In this document: positions 22,967 through 30,800 of the stretch, in pieces
Layout: the number at the start of each line of letters is the position of its first letter
How positions within the stretch are numbered: the first letter of the stretch is position 1
Assembly (NCBI GenBank): GCA_003584005.1
Contig: QXHL01000027.1
Span: 1 to 35,337, forward strand
Length of the DNA: 35,337 nucleotides
Direction of reading: 5' to 3'
Origin: Alicyclobacillaceae bacterium I2511
GTDB taxonomy: Bacteria; Bacillota; Bacilli; Alicyclobacillales; Alicyclobacillaceae
Program-made: the position numbers and the translations under genes
Notes under the pieces: generated by a model
The model's database searches: none
Seen by the model: the letters and a program-made list of their open reading frames with translations, nothing else
Told to the model about the DNA's origin: nothing

Positions 22967-24232
22967 ATGGATGCAAAAATTTTCGCAGACCGTCGACGTC
23001 GACTGGGCGAGGCTTTGCAAAACAATTCCCTGCTGGTGCTTTTTTCGGGGGACGCTCCGGTTAAGTCGGAAGACGAGACCTTTCCTTACAATCCCAACCG
23101 TGATTTTTACTATGTAACGGGGCTACCACAACCCAATCTTGCGCTATTGCTACACAAGAGCGCAGAGACAGTCAGCGAAATCCTGTTTGTGCAACGGCCA
23201 GACCCAGTGGCCGAAAAGTGGACTGGACACATTTTAACCACAACAGAGGCCAAAGCCACTTCAGGAATTTCCCAGGCAGCTTACGTGGATGTGTTGACAG
23301 AAAAAATGACCTACATTTTCCGGCGTCAGCCTGTGACACATGTCTACTTAGACCTGCCGCCACAGCCTTGGCAGGCGGCCACCACACCTGCCCAACAGCT
23401 GGGTGAAGACCTGCGCAGACGCCGGCCCGACTTAATGATTCGCAACGCACACGTGGAACTGGCGAATCTGCGATCCGTCAAATCGGAGGCTGAGGTGACG
23501 GCCATTCGGCGAGCCATTGAGGTCACACGGGATGGCATTTTGAGTATGATGAGCCACGCCCATGGCGGCATGAAAGAACACGAATTAGAGGCCCACTTCG
23601 ACTTTGTCCTCAAACAGGCGGGCGTAACTGACTTTGCCTTCCCCTCCATCGTCGCAGGCGGGCATAACGCAACGGTGCTCCACTACTCGGAAAACAACCA
23701 GGTGATTGGCAATGGAGATTTAGTCCTCACCGACGTTGGAGCCCAGATGGACTACTATAACGGGGATATCACCCGCACCTTTCCTGTCAATGGAAAGTTT
23801 AATCAACGGCAAAAGCAACTGTACGAAATTGTCCTGCGTACCCAACAGGCCGTACTGGATGCCATTGCACCCGGTGTGGCTTACAAGGATTTGAATAAAC
23901 GGACACGGGAAACCCTCATTAAGGAGTTGCAGGCCATTGGTTTGATTGACACCGGGGAGAACCAAGACGAGCAGTTATCCGAATACTACTTTCACAACGT
24001 CAGCCACTCCCTTGGGCTGGACACCCATGACGTCTGGCCGGATGGAGACGTCACCTTGGTGCCAGGAATGGTATTGACCGTGGAACCAGGGATTTACGTT
24101 CCAGAGGAACATATTGGGATTCGTATTGAAGACAACGTGGTGGTCACTACAGACGGGTGCCGCGTGCTGTCCCCTGACATTCCAAAGACAGTGGACGAAA
24201 TTGAGGCTTACATGGCCCACCGCGACCAGTAA
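22967..24232 (+). CDS. Xaa-Pro aminopeptidase (M24 family)
   Basis: Cytosolic metallopeptidase of 421 residues that removes N-terminal residues preceding proline. The N-terminal creatinase-like domain (about 1-165) has PYNPNRDFYYVTGLPQPN. The catalytic pita-bread domain keeps all five metal ligands: Asp256 (LTDVGAQ), Asp267 (GDITRTFP), His347 (NVSHSLGLDTHD), Glu373 (TVEPGIYV) and Glu388 (IRIEDNV). AAAGGAGTGAG precedes ATG 22967. The gene has a strong terminator at 24288-24333. In the 147-bp gap after ptsI a TATGAT (22920-22925) might be a -10, without a clear -35. Kumamolisin encoded nearby could supply peptides upstream of this step, though the two are not in one transcript. Confidence 0.94.
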   Translation: MDAKIFADRRRRLGEALQNNSLLVLFSGDAPVKSEDETFPYNPNRDFYYVTGLPQPNLALLLHKSAETVSEILFVQRPDPVAEKWTGHILTTTEAKATSGISQAAYVDVLTEKMTYIFRRQPVTHVYLDLPPQPWQAATTPAQQLGEDLRRRRPDLMIRNAHVELANLRSVKSEAEVTAIRRAIEVTRDGILSMMSHAHGGMKEHELEAHFDFVLKQAGVTDFAFPSIVAGGHNATVLHYSENNQVIGNGDLVLTDVGAQMDYYNGDITRTFPVNGKFNQRQKQLYEIVLRTQQAVLDAIAPGVAYKDLNKRTRETLIKELQAIGLIDTGENQDEQLSEYYFHNVSHSLGLDTHDVWPDGDVTLVPGMVLTVEPGIYVPEEHIGIRIEDNVVVTTDGCRVLSPDIPKTVDEIEAYMAHRDQ

Positions 24233-24287
24233 ACAGGCTTCCTTCTCCATCTGTGAATACTACGTACTGTGAACATACCTATTGTGG

Positions 24288-24333
24288 ACACAAGGCCCCC
24301 TCCGCAAAGTGTCGGGTGAGGCCTTGTGTTTTT
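24288..24333 (+). terminator. Rho-independent terminator after the aminopeptidase gene
   Basis: Perfect 10-bp stem ACACAAGGCC (24288-24297) with GGCCTTGTGT (24320-24329), then a T5 run (24329-24333). It ends 11 bp before the stop codon of the convergent CoxG-like gene. Confidence 0.88.
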
Positions 24334-24344
24334 GTGCTATCCAC

Positions 24345-24791
24345 TCATGCCTGCCCCTGCTGGGCCTCTTTGGCAACCGTGTTGAAAAACTGGTTGATGA
24401 GCAGCGTAGCCACCCCGGACAGCACACGCTGCCCTACCCCAGCCACGGTGCCACCCACCTTGGCCACACCCTGGTAATGGACCTGGGTCCCCTTTTCATG
24501 ATCCGTCAAACGGACCTGCACATCTGATTCCATAAACCCCATTGGGCCTTTTCCCTGGACAGACAGGCGATAGGCCTGCTCGGGGATGATATCTGTCAGT
24601 TGCAAATTGCCCTGGTAAGTGCCCTTGAGACCGGCAACCCCAATTTCCAATTCTGCATCATACTGATTTTTGCCTGTGGTCTTTAAAGATTTGAGACCGG
24701 GCATGCAGCGAATGATGACCTCTGGATTCGTCAACATTGCAAAGGTCTGTGCCCGAGATATAGGGAAAATCTTGTGGCCGGACAGTTGCAT
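24345..24791 (-). CDS. CoxG-like SRPBCC-fold protein
   Basis: Protein of 148 residues of the CoxG (carbon monoxide dehydrogenase subunit G) family, a START/SRPBCC helix-grip fold. Typical features are the start LSGHKIFPISRAQTFAMLTN, the segment VIIRCMPGLKSL, and GKNQYDAELEIGVAGLKGTY, followed by GKGPMGFMESDVQVRL. In CO-oxidisers CoxG helps attach the enzyme to the membrane; similar proteins occur widely without CO dehydrogenase. No cox genes are present here, so a general hydrophobic-ligand or membrane role is more likely. GGGAGGA lies about 7 bp before ATG 24791. A 70-bp gap separates it from deoD upstream on the same strand. Confidence 0.85.
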   Translation of the reverse strand: MQLSGHKIFPISRAQTFAMLTNPEVIIRCMPGLKSLKTTGKNQYDAELEIGVAGLKGTYQGNLQLTDIIPEQAYRLSVQGKGPMGFMESDVQVRLTDHEKGTQVHYQGVAKVGGTVAGVGQRVLSGVATLLINQFFNTVAKEAQQGQA

Positions 24792-24861
24792 GCTTCATCC
24801 TCCCTCCCTGTCAAAGCATCCTCCATGCGGTTCCGACTAAAAAACCCGCTGTACTTGGCTG

Positions 24862-25575
24862 CTACTGGGCCACAATGGCCGTCAAAGCAATCTCAATCAT
24901 GTCGTTGAAGGTGCGCTCCCGTTCAATTGCACTGGTTTGTTCCCCAGTCAATAAGTGGTCACTCACCGTCAGCACCGCCAGTGCCTGTGTTCCAAACTTA
25001 GCGGCTAGTGTGTACAGGGCAGCCGTCTCCATCTCCACCGCCAGCACCCCATACTCCGCCAACCGTTTGACCCCCTGGTCTTGTTCCTGCTCGGTATAGA
25101 AGGTGTCCGTGGTAAAAACGCTGCCCACATGAACCGCCTTCCCAGATGCTACGGCGGCCTGATGTGCAGCCGACAACAGCGTAAAACTGGCGGTAGGGGC
25201 ATAGGCCACCGTACCAAAGCGATACTGGTTGACCGCCGAGTCAGTGGCCGCACACATGGCAAGTAGGACGTCCCGCAATCCCACCTGTGGCTGTATTGCC
25301 CCACAGGTGCCCACCCGAATCAGGCGCTTTGCTCCGTAGTCTTGAATGAGTTCATGGGCGTAAATGGAGATGGAGGGCACACCCATGCCCGTTCCCTGTA
25401 CAGAGACCTGTTGTCCTTTATATGTACCCGTGTACCCAAGCATTCCTCGAACCTCACTGTAACACTTTGCATCCGTTAAAAATTGTTCTGCAATATAGCG
25501 GGCCCGCAGGGGATCTCCCGGCAACAGCACCCTTTGTGCCACGTCCCCATGGTTTGCTCCAATATGTGTACTCAA
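24862..25575 (-). CDS. deoD: Purine-nucleoside phosphorylase, DeoD type
   Basis: Nucleoside phosphorylase of the NP-I family, 237 residues, cleaving purine (deoxy)nucleosides with phosphate to base and (deoxy)ribose 1-phosphate. Signatures: [18 protein letters not shown] near the N-terminus (phosphate loop), [38 protein letters not shown] (DeoD proteins usually have EMEAAGIY) and SDH near the end. The family member MTA/SAH nucleosidase is excluded by the phosphate-loop residues. The start is TTG, with GGGAGG 10 bp upstream. It lies 93 bp downstream of alr on the same strand, possibly one transcript. Confidence 0.93.
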   Translation of the reverse strand: MSTHIGANHGDVAQRVLLPGDPLRARYIAEQFLTDAKCYSEVRGMLGYTGTYKGQQVSVQGTGMGVPSISIYAHELIQDYGAKRLIRVGTCGAIQPQVGLRDVLLAMCAATDSAVNQYRFGTVAYAPTASFTLLSAAHQAAVASGKAVHVGSVFTTDTFYTEQEQDQGVKRLAEYGVLAVEMETAALYTLAAKFGTQALAVLTVSDHLLTGEQTSAIERERTFNDMIEIALTAIVAQ

Positions 25576-25668
25576 CCACTTTCAACCTCCCTCAATCCAC
25601 TTCGATGACAATCCGGTGGACTTTCCCGGTGGACTTTCGGTCCATCGCCCCCACCTTGCCCATTCCAG

Positions 25669-26805
25669 CTAGCGGGACAATCCCCCAGTATACACGCGGG
25701 GCACTCGTTCGGAAATTGCGCACAACAGCACATAGGGGATGGTCTCGGCCAATTCCGCCAGTTCATTGAGACTGTCTGAGTCATAAAGGGTCACCCTGTC
25801 CCCCACCTGCACCCCTGGCAGGGCCGTGACATCCACAAGTGTCTGATCCATGCAAATGCGCCCGACAATGGGGCAACGCCTATTTGCAAGGGTGACAAAA
25901 CCGCGATTAGACAATTTAAGCATCAACCCGTCCGCGTAGCCGATGGGCAGAGTGGCCAGGCGAGTGGTCTGTGCCGTGACAAACGTCCCACCGTAACTGA
26001 CCGGCGTCCCTGGTGGAACCTGTTTGAGATGAACCACCCGGGTATAGAGTCGCAAGGCCTGGCGCAGGTAAACGGCAGAGCGGTCCACCTGTGCCGAGGG
26101 GTACACCCCATACAGGCTTATACCCAGGCGAACCATGGAAAAATAACTGTCTGCAAGGTCCAACACCGCCGCCGAATTGGCCGCATGCAGGGTGAGTTGT
26201 GCGGGGTTAGGTACAATTTCACGCAACCGCTGAAACCACACTCGGGCCAGCGCCAACTGCTGCCTGGCGCTGGTCTTGTCCAGCTCGTCCGCCCGTGCCA
26301 AGTGGGTATACGCCCCGACAATGCGCCCCCGTGTCCCCGCCAAGGCCGCCACCGCTTGTTCCAACTCGGTCACAGACTGCACTCCAATGCGACTCATGCC
26401 CGTGTCAAGCTTCAGGTGCACCTGGTAGGCAGTGGAGGCCTGCAGCTGCCCATCCTGTGCCGCCAGTGCACGCGCGTGATCGACAGATATTACCGTCAGA
26501 ATAATTCTATTTTCTGCCGCCACAGCCAAGTATTCTGGATTCACATAGCCAAATACCAGAATAGGGGCCTGAATGTCTGCCTGCCGCAAAGCCAGGGCCT
26601 CATCTAAGGTGGCCACCGCCAGGGCATTTGCGCCACTGGCCAGAGCTGTGGTGGCTACAGGAATAGCCCCGTGCCCATACGCATTTGCTTTGACCACGGC
26701 CATCAATTTAACCTTCGTACCAATTCGTTGTCGGACAGCTTCCACATTGTGTGCAATCGCACCCAAATCCACTTCGGCCCAGGTGTCGCGATAAGTTTTC
26801 TGCAT
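25669..26805 (-). CDS. alr: Alanine racemase
   Basis: PLP enzyme of 378 residues converting L-alanine to D-alanine for peptidoglycan; cytosolic. The N-terminal barrel has AVVKANAYGHG with the PLP lysine (Lys39). The catalytic tyrosine of the second half-site is Tyr271 in PVSYGGTFVT, and RLGISLYGVYPS, LPIGYADGL and GRICMDQTLVDVT are conserved. The ribosome site before ATG 26805 is weak (GGGGCGA). Bacillus-type genomes often carry a second alr for spores; which form this is cannot be told. It lies 52 bp downstream of the kumamolisin gene, separated by a GCAGGC/GCCTGC hairpin (26833-26852) without U-run. Confidence 0.95.
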   Translation of the reverse strand: MQKTYRDTWAEVDLGAIAHNVEAVRQRIGTKVKLMAVVKANAYGHGAIPVATTALASGANALAVATLDEALALRQADIQAPILVFGYVNPEYLAVAAENRIILTVISVDHARALAAQDGQLQASTAYQVHLKLDTGMSRIGVQSVTELEQAVAALAGTRGRIVGAYTHLARADELDKTSARQQLALARVWFQRLREIVPNPAQLTLHAANSAAVLDLADSYFSMVRLGISLYGVYPSAQVDRSAVYLRQALRLYTRVVHLKQVPPGTPVSYGGTFVTAQTTRLATLPIGYADGLMLKLSNRGFVTLANRRCPIVGRICMDQTLVDVTALPGVQVGDRVTLYDSDSLNELAELAETIPYVLLCAISERVPRVYTGGLSR

Positions 26806-26857
26806 TTGTTTCGCCCCGTTTTGTCATGATGGGCAGGCCACAGCGCGCCTGCACTCA

Positions 26858-28807
26858 CTATATCACTCCGTGTTCATGTTGAAAGTCCTGGGCCAGCATC
26901 ACCCCATCTGGATACCCCAAGCCTGTGGCCGGGTTCCAAATTGCTCCTGGGGTGCCGGTATAGTATAGGTTGTCATTGCTGATTCCATCTGTGTTCATGG
27001 ACGTGAAGGGTGAGTTGTCCTGCTGTGCAAAGTGATAAATTTGCGGGTTCCAGAACCCCACCCGTCCCCCCGCCTGTTGATTTACGAGGGCGGCGATCCC
27101 GTTGAACTGGGGTGCCCCGAAGCTGGTCCCCCCCCAACCAGCAGACCAGGGGGTACTGCCAAAAACTTGACTGTAAATGTCATAGCCAGTAAAGGGGTCT
27201 GCGTTTAGAGACAAGTCAGGCAGGCCACGGCCCCCGTTGGATGTACCGCTGACCCCTTGGGGGGTCGGGTTAAAGTTCCAGGCGGTGTTGTCCTGTGTAG
27301 GTGTAAAGTAGGGCACTGCATTGAATCTAGGGATGCCAGAAATCCCATTTTGATAAAACGGCTGAGAGAATAGAGTGCTGTATCCACCGCCACTGCCACC
27401 AATGAGCGATTCCGCCAAACTTGTTTCGTTGGGGGCGCCAAAGTTCTGGGTATAGGGCCACAAGTAATCCCAACCCCAGGCCCGTTCTTTTGTGACCACG
27501 GTGTTCGGAATACCAAGGATTGTGTTGCCAAAATTCCCGGCCACATCGGACCAAGGCAGAGTGGTTCCCCCCACGGCCGTAACATAGGGGCTGTCCGCAG
27601 GGTTTAACACACTCAAATTGGTGGTCCCCATGTCCGCAAATGCCGCATAGGCTCCCGTATCGCCGGACGAGACAAAGGTGCTAATCCCCTGTGCCGCCGC
27701 TTCCATGAAAGCCTCATTAAAAGCTTGGGCGTATCCTGGAGACTCCTCCCCATTGGCCACAAAATAGTCGATGGCCGACTCACTTTCGCCCCAACTGGCA
27801 GACAGGGAACCCACCTGGTTGTCCGAAACAGCCTGGAAAAAGGCATCCACAAAACCATAATCCGTATTGGGGGCCTGATATACCACAATCTTAGCCCCCG
27901 GCGCCACGGCCCCTGACTGCTCCACATCCAACGCAGTTTCACTCGATCCCGTCGCGGCCGATGGTGCCCCTGCCCCCCCATCCACGTTGATTAGCGACAC
28001 CCGGTTGGGGCTGGCTGGAATGCCGTACCCATGCCAAAAGGCGACCGGGTCTGTAGGCACCAAGCTGGCCAGTGTGACAATCCCCAAAGTTTGGCCCTGA
28101 CCCAAGTCACCCTGTTGATATAAGGGAGAGATTTGATAGTGTGCAGCAAATTGTTGGGGCGTCACCACTCCGCCTGGCGGTGTGTTTGAGTTTCCACCGT
28201 TTTGCAACTTGTTTAGAACAAACTGGGGCAAACGCTGTGCATCGCTGGCAAAGGGACTGTAGTTGTTCAACCCGAGAACCGCCAAAATGTTACCCGCAAC
28301 CGAATCGGGCACTTGGGGAGTCCCCTTTGGTGCATGAAACTGCTTCCCTTTGTATCCCATATTCAGCAACTGCACACGAAAGGCCTGATTGAACTGACCC
28401 GCGGTGCCGTTTAGGGTGATGTCTAAATGATTAGAATCCACCTGTGCGGTGATTCCGTAGCCCTGAAAGTACTGCACAATCGCCTCAATGGTTCCATCTG
28501 GTGGACCATAGTTTTGGGCAAACTGCGAAGTACTTAAAAAGTTGTGAAACTGCGCGCTCGCAGGCGTAGTGGTGTCGCGTATGTATTGTTCTAATTGATT
28601 TTGATTGCGGATTTTTAAGATGATACTCACCGTCACCGCCGTATCCACCGGCGTGTTGCCAAACACCGCTACGTTCTGGGTCCCCACTGGCCCCATCCCC
28701 TGATTGAGCGTTGTGTCCGCCTGCGCCGATGTGGCCAACGCGGGTAGCACAGCCCCCATCATTACAGCCATCAGTGCCAATTTACCGGAAATTTTAAGGC
28801 CCCTCAT
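26858..28807 (-). CDS. Secreted kumamolisin-type serine-carboxyl peptidase (S53)
   Basis: Preproprotease of 649 residues. The N-terminus MRGLKISGKLALMAVMM, continuing to LPALATSAQA, is a Sec signal peptide. An activation prodomain (about 35-180, with PASAQFHNFLSTSQFAQNYG) is followed by the S53 catalytic domain. Catalytic Glu290 and Asp294 (SSETALDVE), oxyanion Asp383 (SSGDTGAYA) and Ser562 (GGTSFGAPQFNG) are all present. The C-terminal segment WNPATGLGYPDG belongs to the calcium-binding end typical of sedolisins. Such enzymes are active at acid pH, so an acidic habitat is suggested. The start is placed at 28807, 8 bp after GGGGGG; longer frames to 28846 would carry the ribosome site inside the gene. 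A strong promoter lies at 28858-28886. The lack of cysteines in the catalytic region fits an extracellular enzyme. Confidence 0.94.
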   Translation of the reverse strand: MRGLKISGKLALMAVMMGAVLPALATSAQADTTLNQGMGPVGTQNVAVFGNTPVDTAVTVSIILKIRNQNQLEQYIRDTTTPASAQFHNFLSTSQFAQNYGPPDGTIEAIVQYFQGYGITAQVDSNHLDITLNGTAGQFNQAFRVQLLNMGYKGKQFHAPKGTPQVPDSVAGNILAVLGLNNYSPFASDAQRLPQFVLNKLQNGGNSNTPPGGVVTPQQFAAHYQISPLYQQGDLGQGQTLGIVTLASLVPTDPVAFWHGYGIPASPNRVSLINVDGGAGAPSAATGSSETALDVEQSGAVAPGAKIVVYQAPNTDYGFVDAFFQAVSDNQVGSLSASWGESESAIDYFVANGEESPGYAQAFNEAFMEAAAQGISTFVSSGDTGAYAAFADMGTTNLSVLNPADSPYVTAVGGTTLPWSDVAGNFGNTILGIPNTVVTKERAWGWDYLWPYTQNFGAPNETSLAESLIGGSGGGYSTLFSQPFYQNGISGIPRFNAVPYFTPTQDNTAWNFNPTPQGVSGTSNGGRGLPDLSLNADPFTGYDIYSQVFGSTPWSAGWGGTSFGAPQFNGIAALVNQQAGGRVGFWNPQIYHFAQQDNSPFTSMNTDGISNDNLYYTGTPGAIWNPATGLGYPDGVMLAQDFQHEHGVI

Positions 28808-28857
28808 AAACATTTCCCCCCACATATTCGCAGCATTTACAGTCATAGATTACTTTA

Positions 28858-28886
28858 ATTATGAATTCTTTAGAAATCAATGACAA
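28858..28886 (-). promoter_or_regulatory. Promoter of the kumamolisin gene
   Basis: On the minus strand TTGTCA (plus 28881-28886), a 17-bp spacer and CATAAT (plus 28858-28863) form a good sigma-A promoter. Transcription would start near 28850, about 45 bp before the start codon. Confidence 0.65.
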
Positions 28887-28925
28887 GAATCCCCCGCGAC
28901 GGATTGACAAGCATTACTGACAAGC
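28881..28925. repeat. Three TGACAAG repeats at the kumamolisin promoter
   Basis: TGACAAG occurs at 28881-28887, 28905-28911 and 28918-28924; the last two share TGACAAGC with a pitch of 13 bp. The first coincides with the -35 box of the kumamolisin promoter (as CTTGTCA on the minus strand). They may be regulator sites or chance; the next gene on the plus strand has only a lone TACAAT (28959-28964) as promoter candidate. Confidence 0.45.
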
Positions 28926-29035
28926 TTCACAGAATAAAAACACAACGTCTACCCATGGTACAATAATGAAAACCTCAAACTGGCGCTGACCGCAATGGAT
29001 TCTACTCTGCAGTCAGTTCCTGATGGGAGATGTTC

Positions 29036-29722
29036 ATGATAAATCTAATCTTGTTCTATTTGCTCTTCATGATTTTCAGAATTTTTGCCAATCCACTCCT
29101 GGCACTCGTTCTGATTTTGCTCATTTACTATGTGATTGACCGCCGCTACATTGGACTTTTGCCGGGCCTCATTAAACCGCTTCGACAATGGCGACGCATC
29201 ACAACCCTAAACAGACAGCTCACCATGAACCCCCATGACAGTCCACTCAGACTTGAATTGGCGCAAGTTTATATGGCGAGAAACCACTTCCAGCGGGCAC
29301 TTAGTCTATTGGAACAGTTACCTGCCCCTATGAAAGATTCCGCCGATGTGTTATATGATACAGGGGCGTGTCAATTATCCTTGGGGGAGTTGCAAGTCGG
29401 CAAAACGTTGGTGCTACAGGCACTATCTTTGAACCCAGACTTGCGCTATGGCGAGCCCTACCTCAAACTCGCGACGGCACTGGCGCTGCATGACCCTGCC
29501 AAGGCGTTAAAATATCTGCAGGAATTTCAATTACACAATCGCTCCTCCTGCGAGTCTTACTACCGCATGGCACAACTTCAAGAACAGTTGGGAGACCCTG
29601 GTGCGGCCCGCAACGCTTGGCGACAGTGCCTGGAGACGTACCGTATTTTACCTAATTTCCGCAAACGCGCCGACCGCCGCTGGGCACTGCTCGCACGCCT
29701 CAAACTGCTGATGCACGGGTGA
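29036..29722 (+). CDS. Membrane-anchored TPR-repeat protein
   Basis: Protein of 228 residues. The first 35 or so residues are very hydrophobic (two short membrane segments, ILFYLLFMIFRIF and LLALVLILLIYYVI), followed by basic DRRY. The rest is helical repeats of TPR type with a typical pattern (PLRLELAQVYMARNHFQRAL, then VLYDTGACQLSLGELQVGKT, then SYYRMAQLQEQLGDPGAARN), placed on the cytosolic side by the positive-inside rule. Such proteins act as membrane-bound assembly platforms; no specific function is recognised. ATG 29036 follows GGGAG by 6 bp; an ATG at 29030 touches the ribosome site. Its neighbours are the divergent kumamolisin gene and ytxJ. Confidence 0.8.
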   Translation: MINLILFYLLFMIFRIFANPLLALVLILLIYYVIDRRYIGLLPGLIKPLRQWRRITTLNRQLTMNPHDSPLRLELAQVYMARNHFQRALSLLEQLPAPMKDSADVLYDTGACQLSLGELQVGKTLVLQALSLNPDLRYGEPYLKLATALALHDPAKALKYLQEFQLHNRSSCESYYRMAQLQEQLGDPGAARNAWRQCLETYRILPNFRKRADRRWALLARLKLLMHG

Positions 29723-29770
29723 ACGGAGAAAGGGTGAACGGAGTACAGGGGAACAGAGAACAGGGAGAAC
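29719..29770 (+). repeat. Short purine-rich imperfect repeats
   Basis: Three 15-16-bp imperfect copies (GTGAACGGAGAAAGG, GTGAACGGAGTACAGG, GGAACAGAGAACAGG) and a fragment GAGAAC run from the TPR gene's stop codon. The strand is nearly all purine. Probably a minor duplication; no function seen. Confidence 0.5.
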
Positions 29771-29872
29771 TTAGATAGGCATTACTTTTGCCGCAGCATG
29801 AATTACCTTGGGAACTGAATCGACTGGGGGACGCTTAATTTCATACAGTAATAGTCAGAAAGGATGGGTTGG

Positions 29873-30229
29873 ATGGAATCGCTTCGCGAATTGACCTGCA
29901 CCGAGGATTGGACAGAAGTGTGGTCCGAGTCAGACCAGATCCCCGTTTTATTAATTAAGCACAGCACCACCTGCCCCATCAGCGCCAATGCTTGGCGAGA
30001 GTTCCAGCTTCATCTGACACAAGAGGCCATCCCGGATGTCAGCTATGTGTTTGTCAAGGTGATTGAATCCCGTCCGGTTTCTCTACAGATTGCTTCAGAC
30101 CTCGGCGTCCCCCACAAGTCTCCACAGGTCATTCTCATAGTGCAACAACAGGCTCGTTGGAGCCTGTCCCACTGGGATATTACGGCACAAAACATCAATT
30201 CCGCACTGCTGTCACACCCCTCCGCATGA
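29873..30229 (+). CDS. ytxJ: YtxJ/BrxC-type bacilliredoxin
   Basis: Thioredoxin-fold protein of 118 residues with a single-cysteine active site KHSTTCPISANAWREF (Cys34), the signature of the bacillithiol-linked monothiol bacilliredoxin YtxJ/BrxC. It removes bacillithiol from modified protein thiols in the cytosol, which implies the organism makes bacillithiol. SLQIASDLGVPHKSPQVILI has the cis-proline region of the fold. ATG 29873 is favoured, with AGAAAGG 9 bp upstream; an ATG at 29864 abuts the ribosome site. The gene is convergent with rlmH, 49 bp apart, with no clear terminator between. Confidence 0.9.
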   Translation: MESLRELTCTEDWTEVWSESDQIPVLLIKHSTTCPISANAWREFQLHLTQEAIPDVSYVFVKVIESRPVSLQIASDLGVPHKSPQVILIVQQQARWSLSHWDITAQNINSALLSHPSA

Positions 30230-30278
30230 CAAGGGATGCAGAGGGCGTGGCCCGTCAAATCATTGAAAAGCCTTACTG

Positions 30279-30758
30279 TCACTTATGATACGGTTCCCCG
30301 CGGGAAATTCGGATGCCTCGATAGAGTTGTTCCAATAGCACAATGCGAGCTAACTGGTGGGGCAGGGTTAAGGGGCCAAAGCTCCAGCGCAAATCTGCCC
30401 TGTGAATGAGGTCTGGGTGTAAGCCGTGTGACCCCCCGAGCAGAAACACCAATCGGCCATAGCCTGCGGCGGCAAGGTGGTCAAACTGCTGACTCCAGGC
30501 CTCGGAACTGTGCGTTTGCCCCTGAATATCCAGCACCACCACCCCATCGCGATCCCGTAGTTGGCGCATCACTCGGTCTGCTTCTGTGGCCAGAATCTGC
30601 CCCCGCTGTGCCGCAGACAACTGCTCGGGCGCAGGTTCATCAGCCACCTCCACCACCTCAAGGTTCAGGTACCCAGACAGGCGTTTGACATATTCCTGTT
30701 GCGCATCCCGCCAAAACCGCTCCCGTAACTTGCCTACGGCCACCACTTGCACCTGCAC
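30279..30758 (-). CDS. rlmH: 23S rRNA pseudouridine-1915 N3-methyltransferase RlmH
   Basis: SPOUT-class methyltransferase of 159 residues, exactly the usual length, acting on the 70S ribosome with S-adenosylmethionine. The N-terminus QVQVVAVGKLRERF aligns with the family start. The SAM-binding trefoil knot has FLLGGSHGLHPDL and TLPHQLARIVLLEQLYRG, and the conserved end RGEPYHK. GTG 30758 is chosen because TTCCCCTT on the plus strand (AAGGGGAA on the coding strand) lies 6 bp upstream and the length then fits; a GTG at 30776 overlaps no conserved sequence. Last gene of the WalK cluster, as in many bacilli. Confidence 0.95.
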   Translation of the reverse strand: MQVQVVAVGKLRERFWRDAQQEYVKRLSGYLNLEVVEVADEPAPEQLSAAQRGQILATEADRVMRQLRDRDGVVVLDIQGQTHSSEAWSQQFDHLAAAGYGRLVFLLGGSHGLHPDLIHRADLRWSFGPLTLPHQLARIVLLEQLYRGIRISRGEPYHK

Positions 30759-30800
30759 CCAATCTTCCCCTTCCACAACAGCGTCTCCCTATCCCCGTTC

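Noticed and set aside
26833-26852. Terminator between the kumamolisin and alr genes
   Set aside because: A 6-bp GCAGGC/GCCTGC stem exists, but no U-run follows on the coding strand, so termination is not supported.
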